Origin: an uncultured Spongiibacteraceae bacterium
GTDB lineage: Bacteria > Pseudomonadota > Gammaproteobacteria > Pseudomonadales > CAMLJR01
DNA length: 29,507 nt
Direction: 5' to 3'
NCBI GenBank assembly: GCA_946480345.1
Contig: CAMLJR010000015.1
Span: 1-29,507, forward strand
The position numbers were made by a program, and so were the translations under genes. Every line of letters begins with the position of its first letter. The first letter of the stretch is position 1. The notes below the pieces were generated by a model, which was not told the origin of the DNA, made no database searches, and saw nothing but the letters and a program-made list of their open reading frames with translations. This document shows positions 8,378-15,475 of the stretch, piece by piece.

Positions 8378-8986
8378 GTGCGAGCATTCTGGCAATGGCT
8401 GACGGGGCAAACACTGCGAGGCCTATTGTTGCTGGTACCCCTCGTGGTAACGGTGGCATTTCTCGTCTGGCTGAGCCGCACCATCGAATCTACGTTAAAA
8501 CCGGTTTTCGAGTTCCTTCTACCGGCGGGCTGGTATTTTCCGGGGCTCGCGCTGCTGCTGTTTCTGATGATTGCGTTTCTGGTCGGACTGCTGACGCGCA
8601 ATATGGTGATGCGCAAGATTCTGGAAATCACCGAGGAGTGGATGACCAAGCTGCCGGTGATCGGCAGCATTTATCCAGTGGTGCGCCAGCTGACGGATTT
8701 GGTTTCCGGGAAAAGCAATAATCCGGGTGGCAGCGTCGTTCTGGTGAAGCTGCCCGATGCCGATGCGCAAGTGTTCGGCATCGTCACCCGCCCCATCGAT
8801 GGAACTCAACCGGAATGGCTGCCGCCCGATCATGAAATGGTGTTCGTACCGATGAGCTACCAGGTTGGCGGCTTTACCTTCATTCTCCCTCGTGCCGAGC
8901 TACAGGTTATCGATATGAAACCCGGCGAGGCGCTGCAAATGATCATCATGGGCGGCATGGTGCAGCCCAAGCATCCGGAAAAATGA
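8378..8986 (+). CDS. DUF502 family inner-membrane protein
   Basis: About 202 residues with two hydrophobic segments near the N-terminus (LLLLVPLVVTVAFLVWL and LALLLFLMIAFLVGLLT), then conserved DUF502 features: EEWMTKLPVIGSIYPVVRQLTDLV, a GGSVVLVKLPDAD sheet region, and MVFVPMSYQVGGFTFILPRAELQVIDM. The family has no established biochemical function. I prefer the GTG at 8378 because the ggggg at 8363-8367 is 10 nt upstream, whereas the alternative TTG at 8369 is too close. The gene begins 25 bp after the chemoreceptor stop, so it is likely co-transcribed. Confidence 0.85.
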   Translation: MRAFWQWLTGQTLRGLLLLVPLVVTVAFLVWLSRTIESTLKPVFEFLLPAGWYFPGLALLLFLMIAFLVGLLTRNMVMRKILEITEEWMTKLPVIGSIYPVVRQLTDLVSGKSNNPGGSVVLVKLPDADAQVFGIVTRPIDGTQPEWLPPDHEMVFVPMSYQVGGFTFILPRAELQVIDMKPGEALQMIIMGGMVQPKHPEK

Positions 8987-9217
8987 TGGGCTTGCGTTAA
9001 CGGCTAGAACGGCCGCTATAAAAAATCTTTACTTTCAGTGATATATGGAATTTTCGGCGCCACTTGAACATGGCAGGCTAAAGCGCTGAATCCTCAACTT
9101 ATAACAAAATAATCTCGAAAATTAAGCGGACGTTCAGCTTCATTTCCTTTAGGGTGCCACAGTCGGAATAATTTACAGTCGCCGTCATCGCCACCATCCT
9201 CATGGGAGGAGCAAGCC

Positions 9218-9793
9218 ATGCCAAGCCTGTTATTGGTGGATTACCTGCAACGCTGTCGTGCGCAATACGCACTGACGGAAGCCAAGCCTGCCTATACCGC
9301 AGAGGAAAGCGCTCACCTTAATCGCATCCCGCCGCGCCGCTTCGCCAAAGTAGTCATGGCGCGCACAGACGTCGAACTATTAATGGTGGTGATCCCGGCG
9401 CATTTTCGATTGGCGCCCGATTTATTGCGGTGCGAATTGGGCGTAGAGAAAGTCGAGCTCGCCACCGAGCGACATTTCAAAAACCGGTTTTCGCGTTGCG
9501 AGCTAGGCGCCATTCCACCGTTCGGTCATCTATTCGGGGTGCGGGCGTTGTTCATGGCCTCGGCCTTCGATTCATTCGCCGATATCTTCTGTAAAGCCGG
9601 CAGTCATGGCGAGCTATTGCGGATGCCGTTTTTCGAATTCAGTCGGCTTGCACATCTGGAACCGATCGAACGCGGCGCGGTGCTGCAATTGCGCACACCA
9701 CCGCGTTCGCATTTGCGGCGCCTGCTGCAACTGGCAAAAGACAGCGGCGACCGCCCCTCATTGCGGCGCGCGTCGCTGATTATGCAATCGTGA
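9218..9793 (+). CDS. YbaK/aminoacyl-tRNA editing domain protein
   Basis: 191 residues with a YbaK/ProX-type editing fold: a family-like lysine in the RRFAKVVMA strand (about 44-52), VVIPAHFRLAPDLLRCEL in the middle and the GAIPPFGHLFGV loop (about 99-110), which normally shapes the substrate pocket. Such free-standing domains deacylate mischarged tRNAs, but substrate cannot be predicted. The C-terminal part (about 150-191) extends beyond the minimal domain and is Arg-rich. A strong gggagga Shine-Dalgarno precedes the ATG. It is convergent with fbp, only 44 bp apart. Confidence 0.75.
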   Translation: MPSLLLVDYLQRCRAQYALTEAKPAYTAEESAHLNRIPPRRFAKVVMARTDVELLMVVIPAHFRLAPDLLRCELGVEKVELATERHFKNRFSRCELGAIPPFGHLFGVRALFMASAFDSFADIFCKAGSHGELLRMPFFEFSRLAHLEPIERGAVLQLRTPPRSHLRRLLQLAKDSGDRPSLRRASLIMQS

Positions 9794-9837
9794 GTCTGGC
9801 CGTTTAGAACAGCCGTCGTAAATGATGCTGACGATGA

Positions 9838-10818
9838 TCATTCGTCCGGGTGATCGCGGTGATACTGGAGACAGGCGAGCACTTCGTTCGCGGAGCCGAG
9901 GATAACCGGCACGCGCTGATGGATGTGTTCCGGCTGTAAATCGAGAATCTTCGCGGCATCGGTCCATGCTTCGCCGCCGGCTCTTTCCACCAGCAACGCC
10001 ATCGGATTTGCCTCGTACATCAACCGCAGCTTGCCCGGCTTGTTGGGGTCACGGCTGTCCCAGGGATACGCAAACAATCCGCCACGGCACAGAATCCGGT
10101 GCACATCCGCCACCATCGCCGCCACCCAGCGCATATTGAAATTTCGCGCGCGCGGGCCTTCGTCGCCGATCAACAGATGCGCAATATAGTTTTGGACCGG
10201 GCGCGACCAGAAGCGCTGGTTCGACATGTTGATCGCGAATTCATGCGTATCTGCCGGTACCGCCGCGCGCGGTACGGTGAGCAGGAATTCGCCCGCGTGC
10301 TGATCGAGCGTATACATCTGCACGCCCTGGCCGGCAGTCAGCACCAGCATCACGGCGGGACCATAGAGAACGTATCCCGCCGCAACCTGCTGGCGACCGG
10401 GACGCAGAAAATCGGCTTCGGTGACAGGTGTGGCACCCGGTACATCGTAAATCGAGAAAATGGTGCCGACCGGTCCGTTGATGTCGATGTTGGATGAGCC
10501 GTCGAGCGGATCGAACGCAACGAGATAGCGCCCGTCCGGATTCGCCGGCACGATCGATTCTTCTTCCTCGGAAGCCAGGGCGCGGACGGTCGGTTCCGCC
10601 GTCAGTAGCGATTTCAAAATATCGTTCGCGATAATGTCGAGTTTCTTCTGCTGCTCACCTTGCACATTTTCGGCACCGGCGGCACCGAGTACGCCGGCCA
10701 ATGCGCCGCGACTGATTTGGCGGGCAATATCGCGACAGCCATCGGTAATCGCAGTGAGTACGGAAATAAGCGCGGGTTGCAGCGATTGCGTTTGTAACAC
10801 CAGGGGCAGACGTTGCAT
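9838..10818 (-). CDS. fbp: Fructose-1,6-bisphosphatase class 1
   Basis: 326-residue cytoplasmic gluconeogenic enzyme converting fructose 1,6-bisphosphate to fructose 6-phosphate. Class 1 metal and substrate motifs are seen: SEEEESIVP, the signature [31 protein letters not shown], and [26 protein letters not shown] near the C-terminus. The ATG at 10818 has a gagg ribosome site 8 nt upstream. An in-frame extension to 10902 would add 28 Arg/Cys-rich residues not seen in the family, so it is rejected. Confidence 0.95.
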   Translation of the reverse strand: MQRLPLVLQTQSLQPALISVLTAITDGCRDIARQISRGALAGVLGAAGAENVQGEQQKKLDIIANDILKSLLTAEPTVRALASEEEESIVPANPDGRYLVAFDPLDGSSNIDINGPVGTIFSIYDVPGATPVTEADFLRPGRQQVAAGYVLYGPAVMLVLTAGQGVQMYTLDQHAGEFLLTVPRAAVPADTHEFAINMSNQRFWSRPVQNYIAHLLIGDEGPRARNFNMRWVAAMVADVHRILCRGGLFAYPWDSRDPNKPGKLRLMYEANPMALLVERAGGEAWTDAAKILDLQPEHIHQRVPVILGSANEVLACLQYHRDHPDE

Positions 10819-11414
10819 CGAAAAACCTCGGCTACAGCAGTAAAGGAGTGAAGTGCCTGCATTATACATGCGCGCTTTGCGTGGCCGGTTGTGCCTCCGC
10901 ACGGTGCGTTGAGTTAGATTATTTTTTTCGCGCGGTTCGCCAAAATTTAGTATGCGTTTATAAAAAGTGATTCGTCATTCGTTTGACTCACTGCTCTAAC
11001 TAGCGAAATGGTTTGTTAACTCTCAGCTGCGCCAACAGTTTTCGTGCAAAAGAATTCGGTCATATCTGTGGGTAAGCCAGCTCTCGCTGCCGGCATCGGC
11101 GATAGCGATGCACACGTTGTCGCGCTAATGGATCATCGTTTGGCAATAAATTGACTGCAAGTCTCGATCGATTTTTATCGGCGTCCGTTCCGCCATTCCA
11201 TTGACTCCGTGTACCTCGGAAATTCACGCGTAAACAACACGCCGTCAAAAAATTACGCCGTTAAATTGTTGATCGTCGGCGCGCCTGAGTGTGAGTGTTA
11301 GGACGCTCGATAATTGCGAAGAATCGACTGTGATCGCCATCGCAGAAGTGCCTTGATGGAGTGCCGATCGCTGACTAGATTGTCGGCGAGGCTAGCTAAT
11401 TGGAGGCTACGACG
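10819..11414. other. 596-bp gap between divergent fbp and MORN genes; no gene recognised
   Basis: This must contain the fbp promoter (leftward) and the MORN-protein promoter (rightward). The 62-codon reverse frame at 11060-11248 has basic, low-complexity coding and no ribosome site I can recognise, so it is not called. AT-rich stretches occur at about 10918-10970. I see no terminator, tRNA or clear repeat. Confidence 0.5.
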
Positions 11415-11942
11415 ATGCGAATTACTCTCTCGCTAATGTGTCTCCTTGCATGCACAGCCCACGCAGTCGATGTCAGCACCAGCAGTGCAACGGTGACGTC
11501 AGGTGGTCAGGGATTATGCAAGGTGGCAGTGAACAATGTCGGCGACTCGATGCCGGCAGGGATATATCAAGGACAGTGCGTTAATGGCCAACCCAACGGG
11601 GTGGGCGAAGTCACCTTTAACAATGGTGACCGATTGAGCGGCGAATTCAAAAAAGGTCGCGTCAGCGGCAAAGGCACCTGGAGTAGCGGCAGCACCGGCA
11701 ACAGTTATACCGGCAGCTGGAGCAACGGCAAGCGACAAGGTCAGGGCATTTACAGCTGGGCTCGCAGTCAACAACGCTACGTGGGTGAATGGGCCGACGA
11801 CAAGCGTCACGGTCAAGGCAAGTTGACGTGGTCCAACGGCGATCGCTTCGAAGGCGAATTTCGCAATAACCAACAGTACAACGGCACCTACTACACCGCC
11901 GGTGGCGTCACGCACACGTGTTACATGGGTTCCTGTCGCTAA
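11415..11942 (+). CDS. Exported MORN-repeat protein
   Basis: 175 residues. A Sec signal peptide (MRITLSLMCLLACTAHA, cleavage after AHA) is followed by about four or five MORN-type units, for example YQGQCVNGQPNGVGEVTF, LSGEFKKGRVSGKGTW, YTGSWSNGKRQGQGIYSW, YVGEWADDKRHGQGKLTW and FEGEFRNNQQYNGTYYT. MORN repeats fold as a beta-hairpin ribbon; in bacteria they often occur in exported or envelope proteins of unknown function. Cysteines near the mature N-terminus (GLCKV, GQCVNG) and at the C-terminus (TCYMGSC) suggest periplasmic disulfides. The ATG at 11415 is 8 nt past ggagg; the TTG at 11400 lies before that site. A strong terminator follows at 12030. Confidence 0.85.
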   Translation: MRITLSLMCLLACTAHAVDVSTSSATVTSGGQGLCKVAVNNVGDSMPAGIYQGQCVNGQPNGVGEVTFNNGDRLSGEFKKGRVSGKGTWSSGSTGNSYTGSWSNGKRQGQGIYSWARSQQRYVGEWADDKRHGQGKLTWSNGDRFEGEFRNNQQYNGTYYTAGGVTHTCYMGSCR

Positions 11943-11962
11943 ATAGCGGCAGTTACCGTTAC

Positions 11963-12028
11963 AGGTCTCTCGCCCGAGAAACCTCCCGGATGTTTGTTGT
12001 TGGGAGGGTATTACCCTGCGCACAGGGT
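11963..12028 (+). other. Chain of overlapping alternative RNA hairpins after the MORN gene
   Basis: Four hairpins compete for shared strands: aggt..acct enclosing tctc/gaga (11963-11984); cctccc/gggagg (11982-11987 with 12002-12007); agggt/accct (12005-12017); and accctg/cagggt (12013-12028). They lead directly into the terminator at 12030. It could be a structured 3' UTR, an attenuator or a small RNA released from the MORN transcript. I do not recognise a known RNA family. Confidence 0.4.
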
Positions 12029-12029
12029 G

Positions 12030-12064
12030 GCTCCTCACCGCTTGCGGTTGAGGGGCTTTTTTTT
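12030..12064 (+). terminator. Rho-independent terminator of the MORN transcript
   Basis: Stem gctcctca-ccg with cgg-t-tgaggggc (12030-12056, one bulge and one G-U) and a cttg tetraloop, followed by eight T residues (12057-12064). This is the strongest intrinsic terminator in the window, and it separates the MORN gene from the nasT promoter region. Confidence 0.9.
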
Positions 12065-12098
12065 GAGTTTTATTTTTCCCGCGTGGATACACATCGCT

Positions 12099-12115
12099 TG
12101 CGCTTGAATGGTGCG
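12099..12115 (+). promoter_or_regulatory. Putative NtrC enhancer site upstream of nasT
   Basis: The 17-mer tgcgcttgaatggtgcg matches the NtrC consensus TGCACTAAAATGGTGCA at 13 of 17 positions by eye. Its centre is about 140 bp upstream of the predicted sigma-54 transcription start, a usual enhancer distance. A second, weaker half-site (cgcaccaaaatg, 12130-12141) is centred about 31 bp downstream, which is close to three helical turns and suits cooperative NtrC binding. Confidence 0.6.
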
Positions 12116-12129
12116 TTTGGTTTTTGTTC

Positions 12130-12146
12130 CGCACCAAAATGAAAAT
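12130..12146 (+). promoter_or_regulatory. Second, half-conserved NtrC-like site
   Basis: gcaccaaaatg matches the left half and centre of TGCACTAAAATGGTGCA, but the right half (aaaat) does not fit. With the upstream ggtgcg it also forms an inverted repeat tggtgcg/cgcacca (12110-12136). Confidence 0.35.
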
Positions 12147-12220
12147 AACTTTCTGGCAGTGCACGTTCAAAAATCGCCGGAAGCCAGACGAATCATCTGT
12201 TTGTCAGCACGTTTGAGCAC

Positions 12221-12236
12221 TGGCACCTCGCTTGCA
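12221..12236 (+). promoter_or_regulatory. Sigma-54 promoter of nasT-nasS
   Basis: tggcacctcgcttgca is a near-perfect -24/-12 element: TGGCAC, then TTGCA, with GG and GC exactly 10 bp apart. The predicted start is near 12247, about 80 nt before the nasT ATG. It implies that the regulator pair is made under nitrogen limitation by RpoN, with an activator such as NtrC. Confidence 0.85.
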
Positions 12237-12326
12237 TTGACCCTTTTTATATTTCCCGATATTCAAATTTTTTTCTGTCGCAACGCAGCGTATTGATAGT
12301 GCATGCGCATCGACAGGTAGCTGACG

Positions 12327-12929
12327 ATGGCCGCCAACTCGAAAACTTCTTTAACCGTAATGCTTGTCGATGATCAGCCCGCGCGTGCGGCGCTGCTCGA
12401 ACAGGCATTGCTCGATCACGATTACAAAGTGATCGCACGGCTCAGCAGCGCTGCGGGTCTCGCCGAACAGGTGGCGCGTCTCGAGCCCGATGTCATCATC
12501 ATCGATATCGAATCACCCGATCGCGATACGCTCGAACACATGTCGACATTGCATCGCGATAACCCGCGGCCCGTCGTGATGTTTGCCGAAGAAGGCGACG
12601 ACAGCGGTTCGATCGAACGCGCAATGCGTGCCGGGGTCAGCGCTTACATCGTCGATGGATTAAATCCGGCTCGCGTCAAAACGATTGTCGATGTCGCGGT
12701 GGCACGTTTTCGCGAATTTCATGCACTGCGTCGTGAACTCGAAGAAACCCGTTCGCAGCTCGCCGACCGCAAACAAATCGATCGCGCGAAAGGGCTGCTG
12801 ATGAAACAGCGCGGCCTCGATGAACAACAGGCGTATCACGCGATGCGCAAAATGGCGATGGACCGCGGCCAGCGGTTGGCCGAGGTCGCCGCAAATATCA
12901 TCGCGGTGTTCGAGCTGCTTGACGGCTGA
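12327..12929 (+). CDS. nasT: NasT, ANTAR-domain nitrate response antiterminator
   Basis: 200-residue cytoplasmic RNA-binding regulator. The N-terminal receiver-like domain (about 9-125) keeps the acidic pair D15-D16 and D60 (IIID), but the usual Thr/Ser is Ala (MFAEEG) and the conserved Lys is replaced (YIVDGL), as I recall for NasT proteins. Control is therefore likely by protein partner rather than phosphorylation. The C-terminal ANTAR domain (about 138-198) shows RKQIDRAKGLLMKQRGLDEQQAY and MRKMAMDRG, the three-helix RNA-binding signature. In Azotobacter, Paracoccus and Pseudomonas, NasS holds NasT until nitrate binds NasS; free NasT then stabilises leader hairpins and prevents termination. 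Three matching leaders lie in this window. nasS follows after 20 bp. Confidence 0.93.
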   Translation: MAANSKTSLTVMLVDDQPARAALLEQALLDHDYKVIARLSSAAGLAEQVARLEPDVIIIDIESPDRDTLEHMSTLHRDNPRPVVMFAEEGDDSGSIERAMRAGVSAYIVDGLNPARVKTIVDVAVARFREFHALRRELEETRSQLADRKQIDRAKGLLMKQRGLDEQQAYHAMRKMAMDRGQRLAEVAANIIAVFELLDG

Positions 12930-12949
12930 CGCGCTGGAGAATCGAAGAT

Positions 12950-14137
12950 ATGGCGTTGGAAAAAACTTCATTGCGGCTTGGTTACATTCCGCTTACCGAT
13001 TGTCTGCCGCTCGTCGTTGCGCGCGAGCAGGGCTTTTTCGCCGCGCAGGGTCTAACAGTCGAACTTAGCTGCGAAGCGTCGTGGGCAAATATTCGCGACA
13101 AAGTCATTATCGGTCAGCTCGATGGTGCGCAAATGCTCGCGCCGATGCTGCTTGCATCGAGTCTCGGTATCGGTGGGTTACGCAAACCGATGGTCACCGC
13201 GTTTTCACTGGGCCTGAACGGCAATGCGATTACCGTTTCGAACAGCCTATTCAGTGCGCTGCGTCAGCACGCACGTGCCGATACACCGCTCGCAGCCGCG
13301 CAAGCGCTGGCCGCAGTGGTGCGCGAACGACGCGAGCGCGGTCGGGAGCCGCTGGTACTGGCGACAGTGTTTCCGTTTTCGAGTCACAATTATTTATTGC
13401 GTTACTGGCTCAGCGCCGGCGGTATCGATCCGGTCAGCGACATCAAGCTGGTTGCGTTGCCGCCGCAGCAGATGGTCGACAATTTGCGCCTGGAACATAT
13501 CGATGGTTTCTGCGTCGGCGAGCCGTGGAATAGTTGCGCTGTCGGTATGGGCCTCGGTAAATGTCTGTTGACCGGTTACGACATTTGGCAGAACGGCCCG
13601 GAAAAAGTCTTCGGCGTCACCGAACAGTGGGCGCAAAAAAATCCGCAAACGCACGCGGCGCTATTGCGTGCATTAAGCAATGCGGCGCAGTGGATTGAAC
13701 AAAATTTATCGACGGCATTGCAGTTGCTCGATCGCGGTCATTATCTCGAAGTACCGATGAGCTGGCTGGCGTTACCGCTAACGGGCGAGCTGCCCGTCGG
13801 CATCGAGCAACAGCGCTGCGGTGCCGAAGCATTTCATGTATTTCACCGTTACGAAGCGAATTTTCCGTGGCGCTCGCAGGCCCAGTGGTTCTTGCGACAA
13901 ATGCAGCGTTGGCAGCAGGTCCCGGCCGATTGCGATATTGCCGAAACCGCCAAGCGTGTTTATCGCTCCGATCTGTATCGCGATATTTTCGCCGGCACGC
14001 AAAATTTACCGCTCGCCGATATCAAGCCTGAAGGCGTGCATTCGCAACCATGGTTCACCGCTGGTGCGCGGGGCGATATTCAACTCGGGCCCGATGCCTT
14101 TATCGACGGCGCCCGCTTCGAGGCTATCGACGGTTAA
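12950..14137 (+). CDS. nasS: NasS, cytoplasmic nitrate-sensing partner of NasT
   Basis: 395 residues of the NrtA/CmpA nitrate-binding fold: LRLGYIPLTDCLPLVVAREQGFF, LDGAQMLAPMLLASSLGIGG, LNGNAITVSN, FPFSSHNYLLRYWLSAGGIDP, and CVGEPWN (about 187-193). It has no signal peptide and starts directly with MALEKTSLRLGY, unlike nrtA at 23708, so it is cytoplasmic. This is the known distinction between the sensor NasS and periplasmic transport receptors. Nitrate binding is expected to release NasT. It starts 20 bp after nasT, with a ggag site 10 nt before the ATG. The nasT-nasS order resembles Paracoccus. Confidence 0.92.
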   Translation: MALEKTSLRLGYIPLTDCLPLVVAREQGFFAAQGLTVELSCEASWANIRDKVIIGQLDGAQMLAPMLLASSLGIGGLRKPMVTAFSLGLNGNAITVSNSLFSALRQHARADTPLAAAQALAAVVRERRERGREPLVLATVFPFSSHNYLLRYWLSAGGIDPVSDIKLVALPPQQMVDNLRLEHIDGFCVGEPWNSCAVGMGLGKCLLTGYDIWQNGPEKVFGVTEQWAQKNPQTHAALLRALSNAAQWIEQNLSTALQLLDRGHYLEVPMSWLALPLTGELPVGIEQQRCGAEAFHVFHRYEANFPWRSQAQWFLRQMQRWQQVPADCDIAETAKRVYRSDLYRDIFAGTQNLPLADIKPEGVHSQPWFTAGARGDIQLGPDAFIDGARFEAIDG

Positions 14138-14213
14138 CCCGAGCGCGTCAATGTTCTGCGTATAACGTCGCGTTAAGATGCGCTGATGTTCATCCGACAG
14201 CGACGATTAATCG

Positions 14214-15170
14214 ATGACAGCCACGCCGCGCCCTTGCCCAATCGCCACGCTCACATTAAATCCTGCCGTCGATGCCACATATGAAATTGGACGGCTGCTG
14301 GCCGATCAGAAAACCCATGCGCGCGCAGTGCGCTACGATCCGGGCGGCAACGGCATCAATGTCGGTCGCGCGCTGAAAATCCTGAATACGCCGGCTAACA
14401 ATTTCTGTGTTACCGCAGGTGAAATCGGACAACTTTTTCAACGGCTGGTACGCGATGCCATCGGCAGGCTCGACGTCGAACATATCGATGGCGAAACGCG
14501 CATCAACGTCGCCCTGCAGGAGCGCGATACTGCGTCGCAATACGAAGTCAGCGCAATCGGCCCTGCCTTGAGCAAACATCATCTCGACAATTTATGCGGG
14601 CGTTTAATTGCGGCCAGTACAAACGGTATCGCGGTACTGACCGGATCCGTACCGCCCGGCGTCGACGATACAATCTACGCGCAACTGACGCGGCGCGTGC
14701 GCGAACAGCAGGGCAGGCCCATTGTCGATACGTATGGTGCCCTGCTGCGCAACGCCGTTCCGGCGAAGCCCTTTCTGATCAAGCCGAACCGCTACGAGCT
14801 CGAACAATTCTGTGGAAGTCCGTTGCCCGATCGTGACGCCGTGGCGCGGCAGGCACGAAAATTACAGCGCGACGGCATCGACTACATCTGTGTTTCGCTC
14901 GGTGCCGAAGGCGCGTTGCTATGCGCGCCGGACAATACGTATTTCGCAACGGCGCCAGCGGTTAACGTGAACTCGACAGTGGGCGCGGGCGATTCGATGG
15001 TTGCCGGTCTTGTGCATGCATTTGCGCGTGGTGAAAGTGCTGCCGATGCGTTGCGTTTCGGAATTGCATGCGGCACCGGCACCACATTGCATCCGGGCAC
15101 CGAATTATTCACCGCCAACGAGCTGCATCGCTTTCTGCAACAGATCGATGTGATCGCGCTCGATCTCTAA
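14214..15170 (+). CDS. PfkB-family hexose-phosphate kinase (6-phosphofructokinase II-like or 1-phosphofructokinase)
   Basis: 318-residue ribokinase/PfkB-fold kinase. Seen: N-terminal ATLTLNPAVDATY, the sugar-binding GGNGINVGRAL (about 44-54), LTGSVPPGVDD, FLIKPNRYELEQF, VSLGAEGAL, and the ATP/anion-hole signature NSTVGAGDSMVAG with catalytic Asp (about 263). The STVGAGDSMV and GTATTL-like C-terminal segments resemble E. coli PfkB, but 1-phosphofructokinase FruK is also in this family, so substrate is unsettled. It lies 76 bp downstream of nasS in the same direction without a clear terminator, so it may be read through from the nasT promoter. No Fru PTS genes are nearby. The ribosome site is weak. 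Confidence 0.8.
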   Translation: MTATPRPCPIATLTLNPAVDATYEIGRLLADQKTHARAVRYDPGGNGINVGRALKILNTPANNFCVTAGEIGQLFQRLVRDAIGRLDVEHIDGETRINVALQERDTASQYEVSAIGPALSKHHLDNLCGRLIAASTNGIAVLTGSVPPGVDDTIYAQLTRRVREQQGRPIVDTYGALLRNAVPAKPFLIKPNRYELEQFCGSPLPDRDAVARQARKLQRDGIDYICVSLGAEGALLCAPDNTYFATAPAVNVNSTVGAGDSMVAGLVHAFARGESAADALRFGIACGTGTTLHPGTELFTANELHRFLQQIDVIALDL

Positions 15171-15193
15171 TTCTTCGTTGTAAAGAAATGCGA

Positions 15194-15210
15194 TGTGCCA
15201 TTAGCGCGCA
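15194..15210 (+). promoter_or_regulatory. Candidate NtrC-like site upstream of the narK promoter
   Basis: tgtgccattagcgcgca has the TGNNC-N7-GNGCA layout of an NtrC site, inside a longer imperfect inverted repeat (cgatgtgc/gcgcatcg, 15191-15213). It is centred about 129 bp upstream of the predicted start. Only the spacing and palindrome support it, and it could also be a hairpin after the kinase gene. Confidence 0.3.
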
Positions 15211-15305
15211 TCGAGTAAGAAAGCCGCACACATCTGGGGCGACAGCAATGACTATCGCACCGCGATAAAGTGCCAAGTCATTGAGCCTCATTCGTAAAAT
15301 ATTAT

Positions 15306-15321
15306 TGGCACAGCAATCGCT
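15306..15321 (+). promoter_or_regulatory. Sigma-54 promoter of the narK leader
   Basis: tggcacagcaatcgct has TGGCAC at -24, and GG/GC exactly 10 bp apart; the -12 box is TCGC rather than TTGC. The predicted start near 15331 is only about 5 nt before the first leader hairpin, so the transcript would begin with the NasT target. The preceding TATTGGCA octamer recurs before the other two leaders. Confidence 0.7.
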
Positions 15322-15335
15322 AAGCCGCAGACATA

Positions 15336-15402
15336 CGATGTTGTCGCCGTTGACGACATCGCGCGTGCACATCACATCGCAATTCATTGAGCAAAGGCGC
15401 TC
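15336..15402 (+). promoter_or_regulatory. NasT-responsive two-hairpin ANTAR leader of narK
   Basis: P1 is a 10-bp stem (cgatgttgtc/gacgacatcg, one G-U) with a hexaloop gccgtt (15336-15361). P2 is gagc-aaaggc-gctc (15389-15402), 27 nt later. P2 has the ANTAR-target signature of a six-base loop with A at position 1 and G at position 4. P1 keeps G4 but has G at position 1. The P2 loop and right arm are reused by the terminator at 15393-15446, so the two folds exclude each other. Confidence 0.85.
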
Positions 15403-15446
15403 CTCGCTACGAAGCATTTCAGCTTTGTGGAGACGGGGCGTTTTTT
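15393..15446 (+). terminator. Conditional terminator in the narK leader
   Basis: The P2 half aaaggcg-ctcctc pairs, with bulges and wobbles, to ggagacggggcgttt. The apex is ctacgaagc/gctttgtgg around atttca, and a run of six T follows (15441-15446). It ends 30 nt before the narK ATG. NasT binding to P2 should prevent it. Confidence 0.75.
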
Positions 15447-15475
15447 ATCGAATATTTATTAAGGGGTCGGATCAA

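Noticed and set aside
11060..11248. 62-codon reverse open frame in the fbp-MORN gap
   Set aside because: No ribosome site, no recognisable motif, and Arg-rich composition like random GC-rich sequence.
15281..15475. N-terminal extension of narK by 65 residues
   Set aside because: It would translate through the sigma-54 promoter, both hairpins and the terminator, and has no membrane or family similarity.
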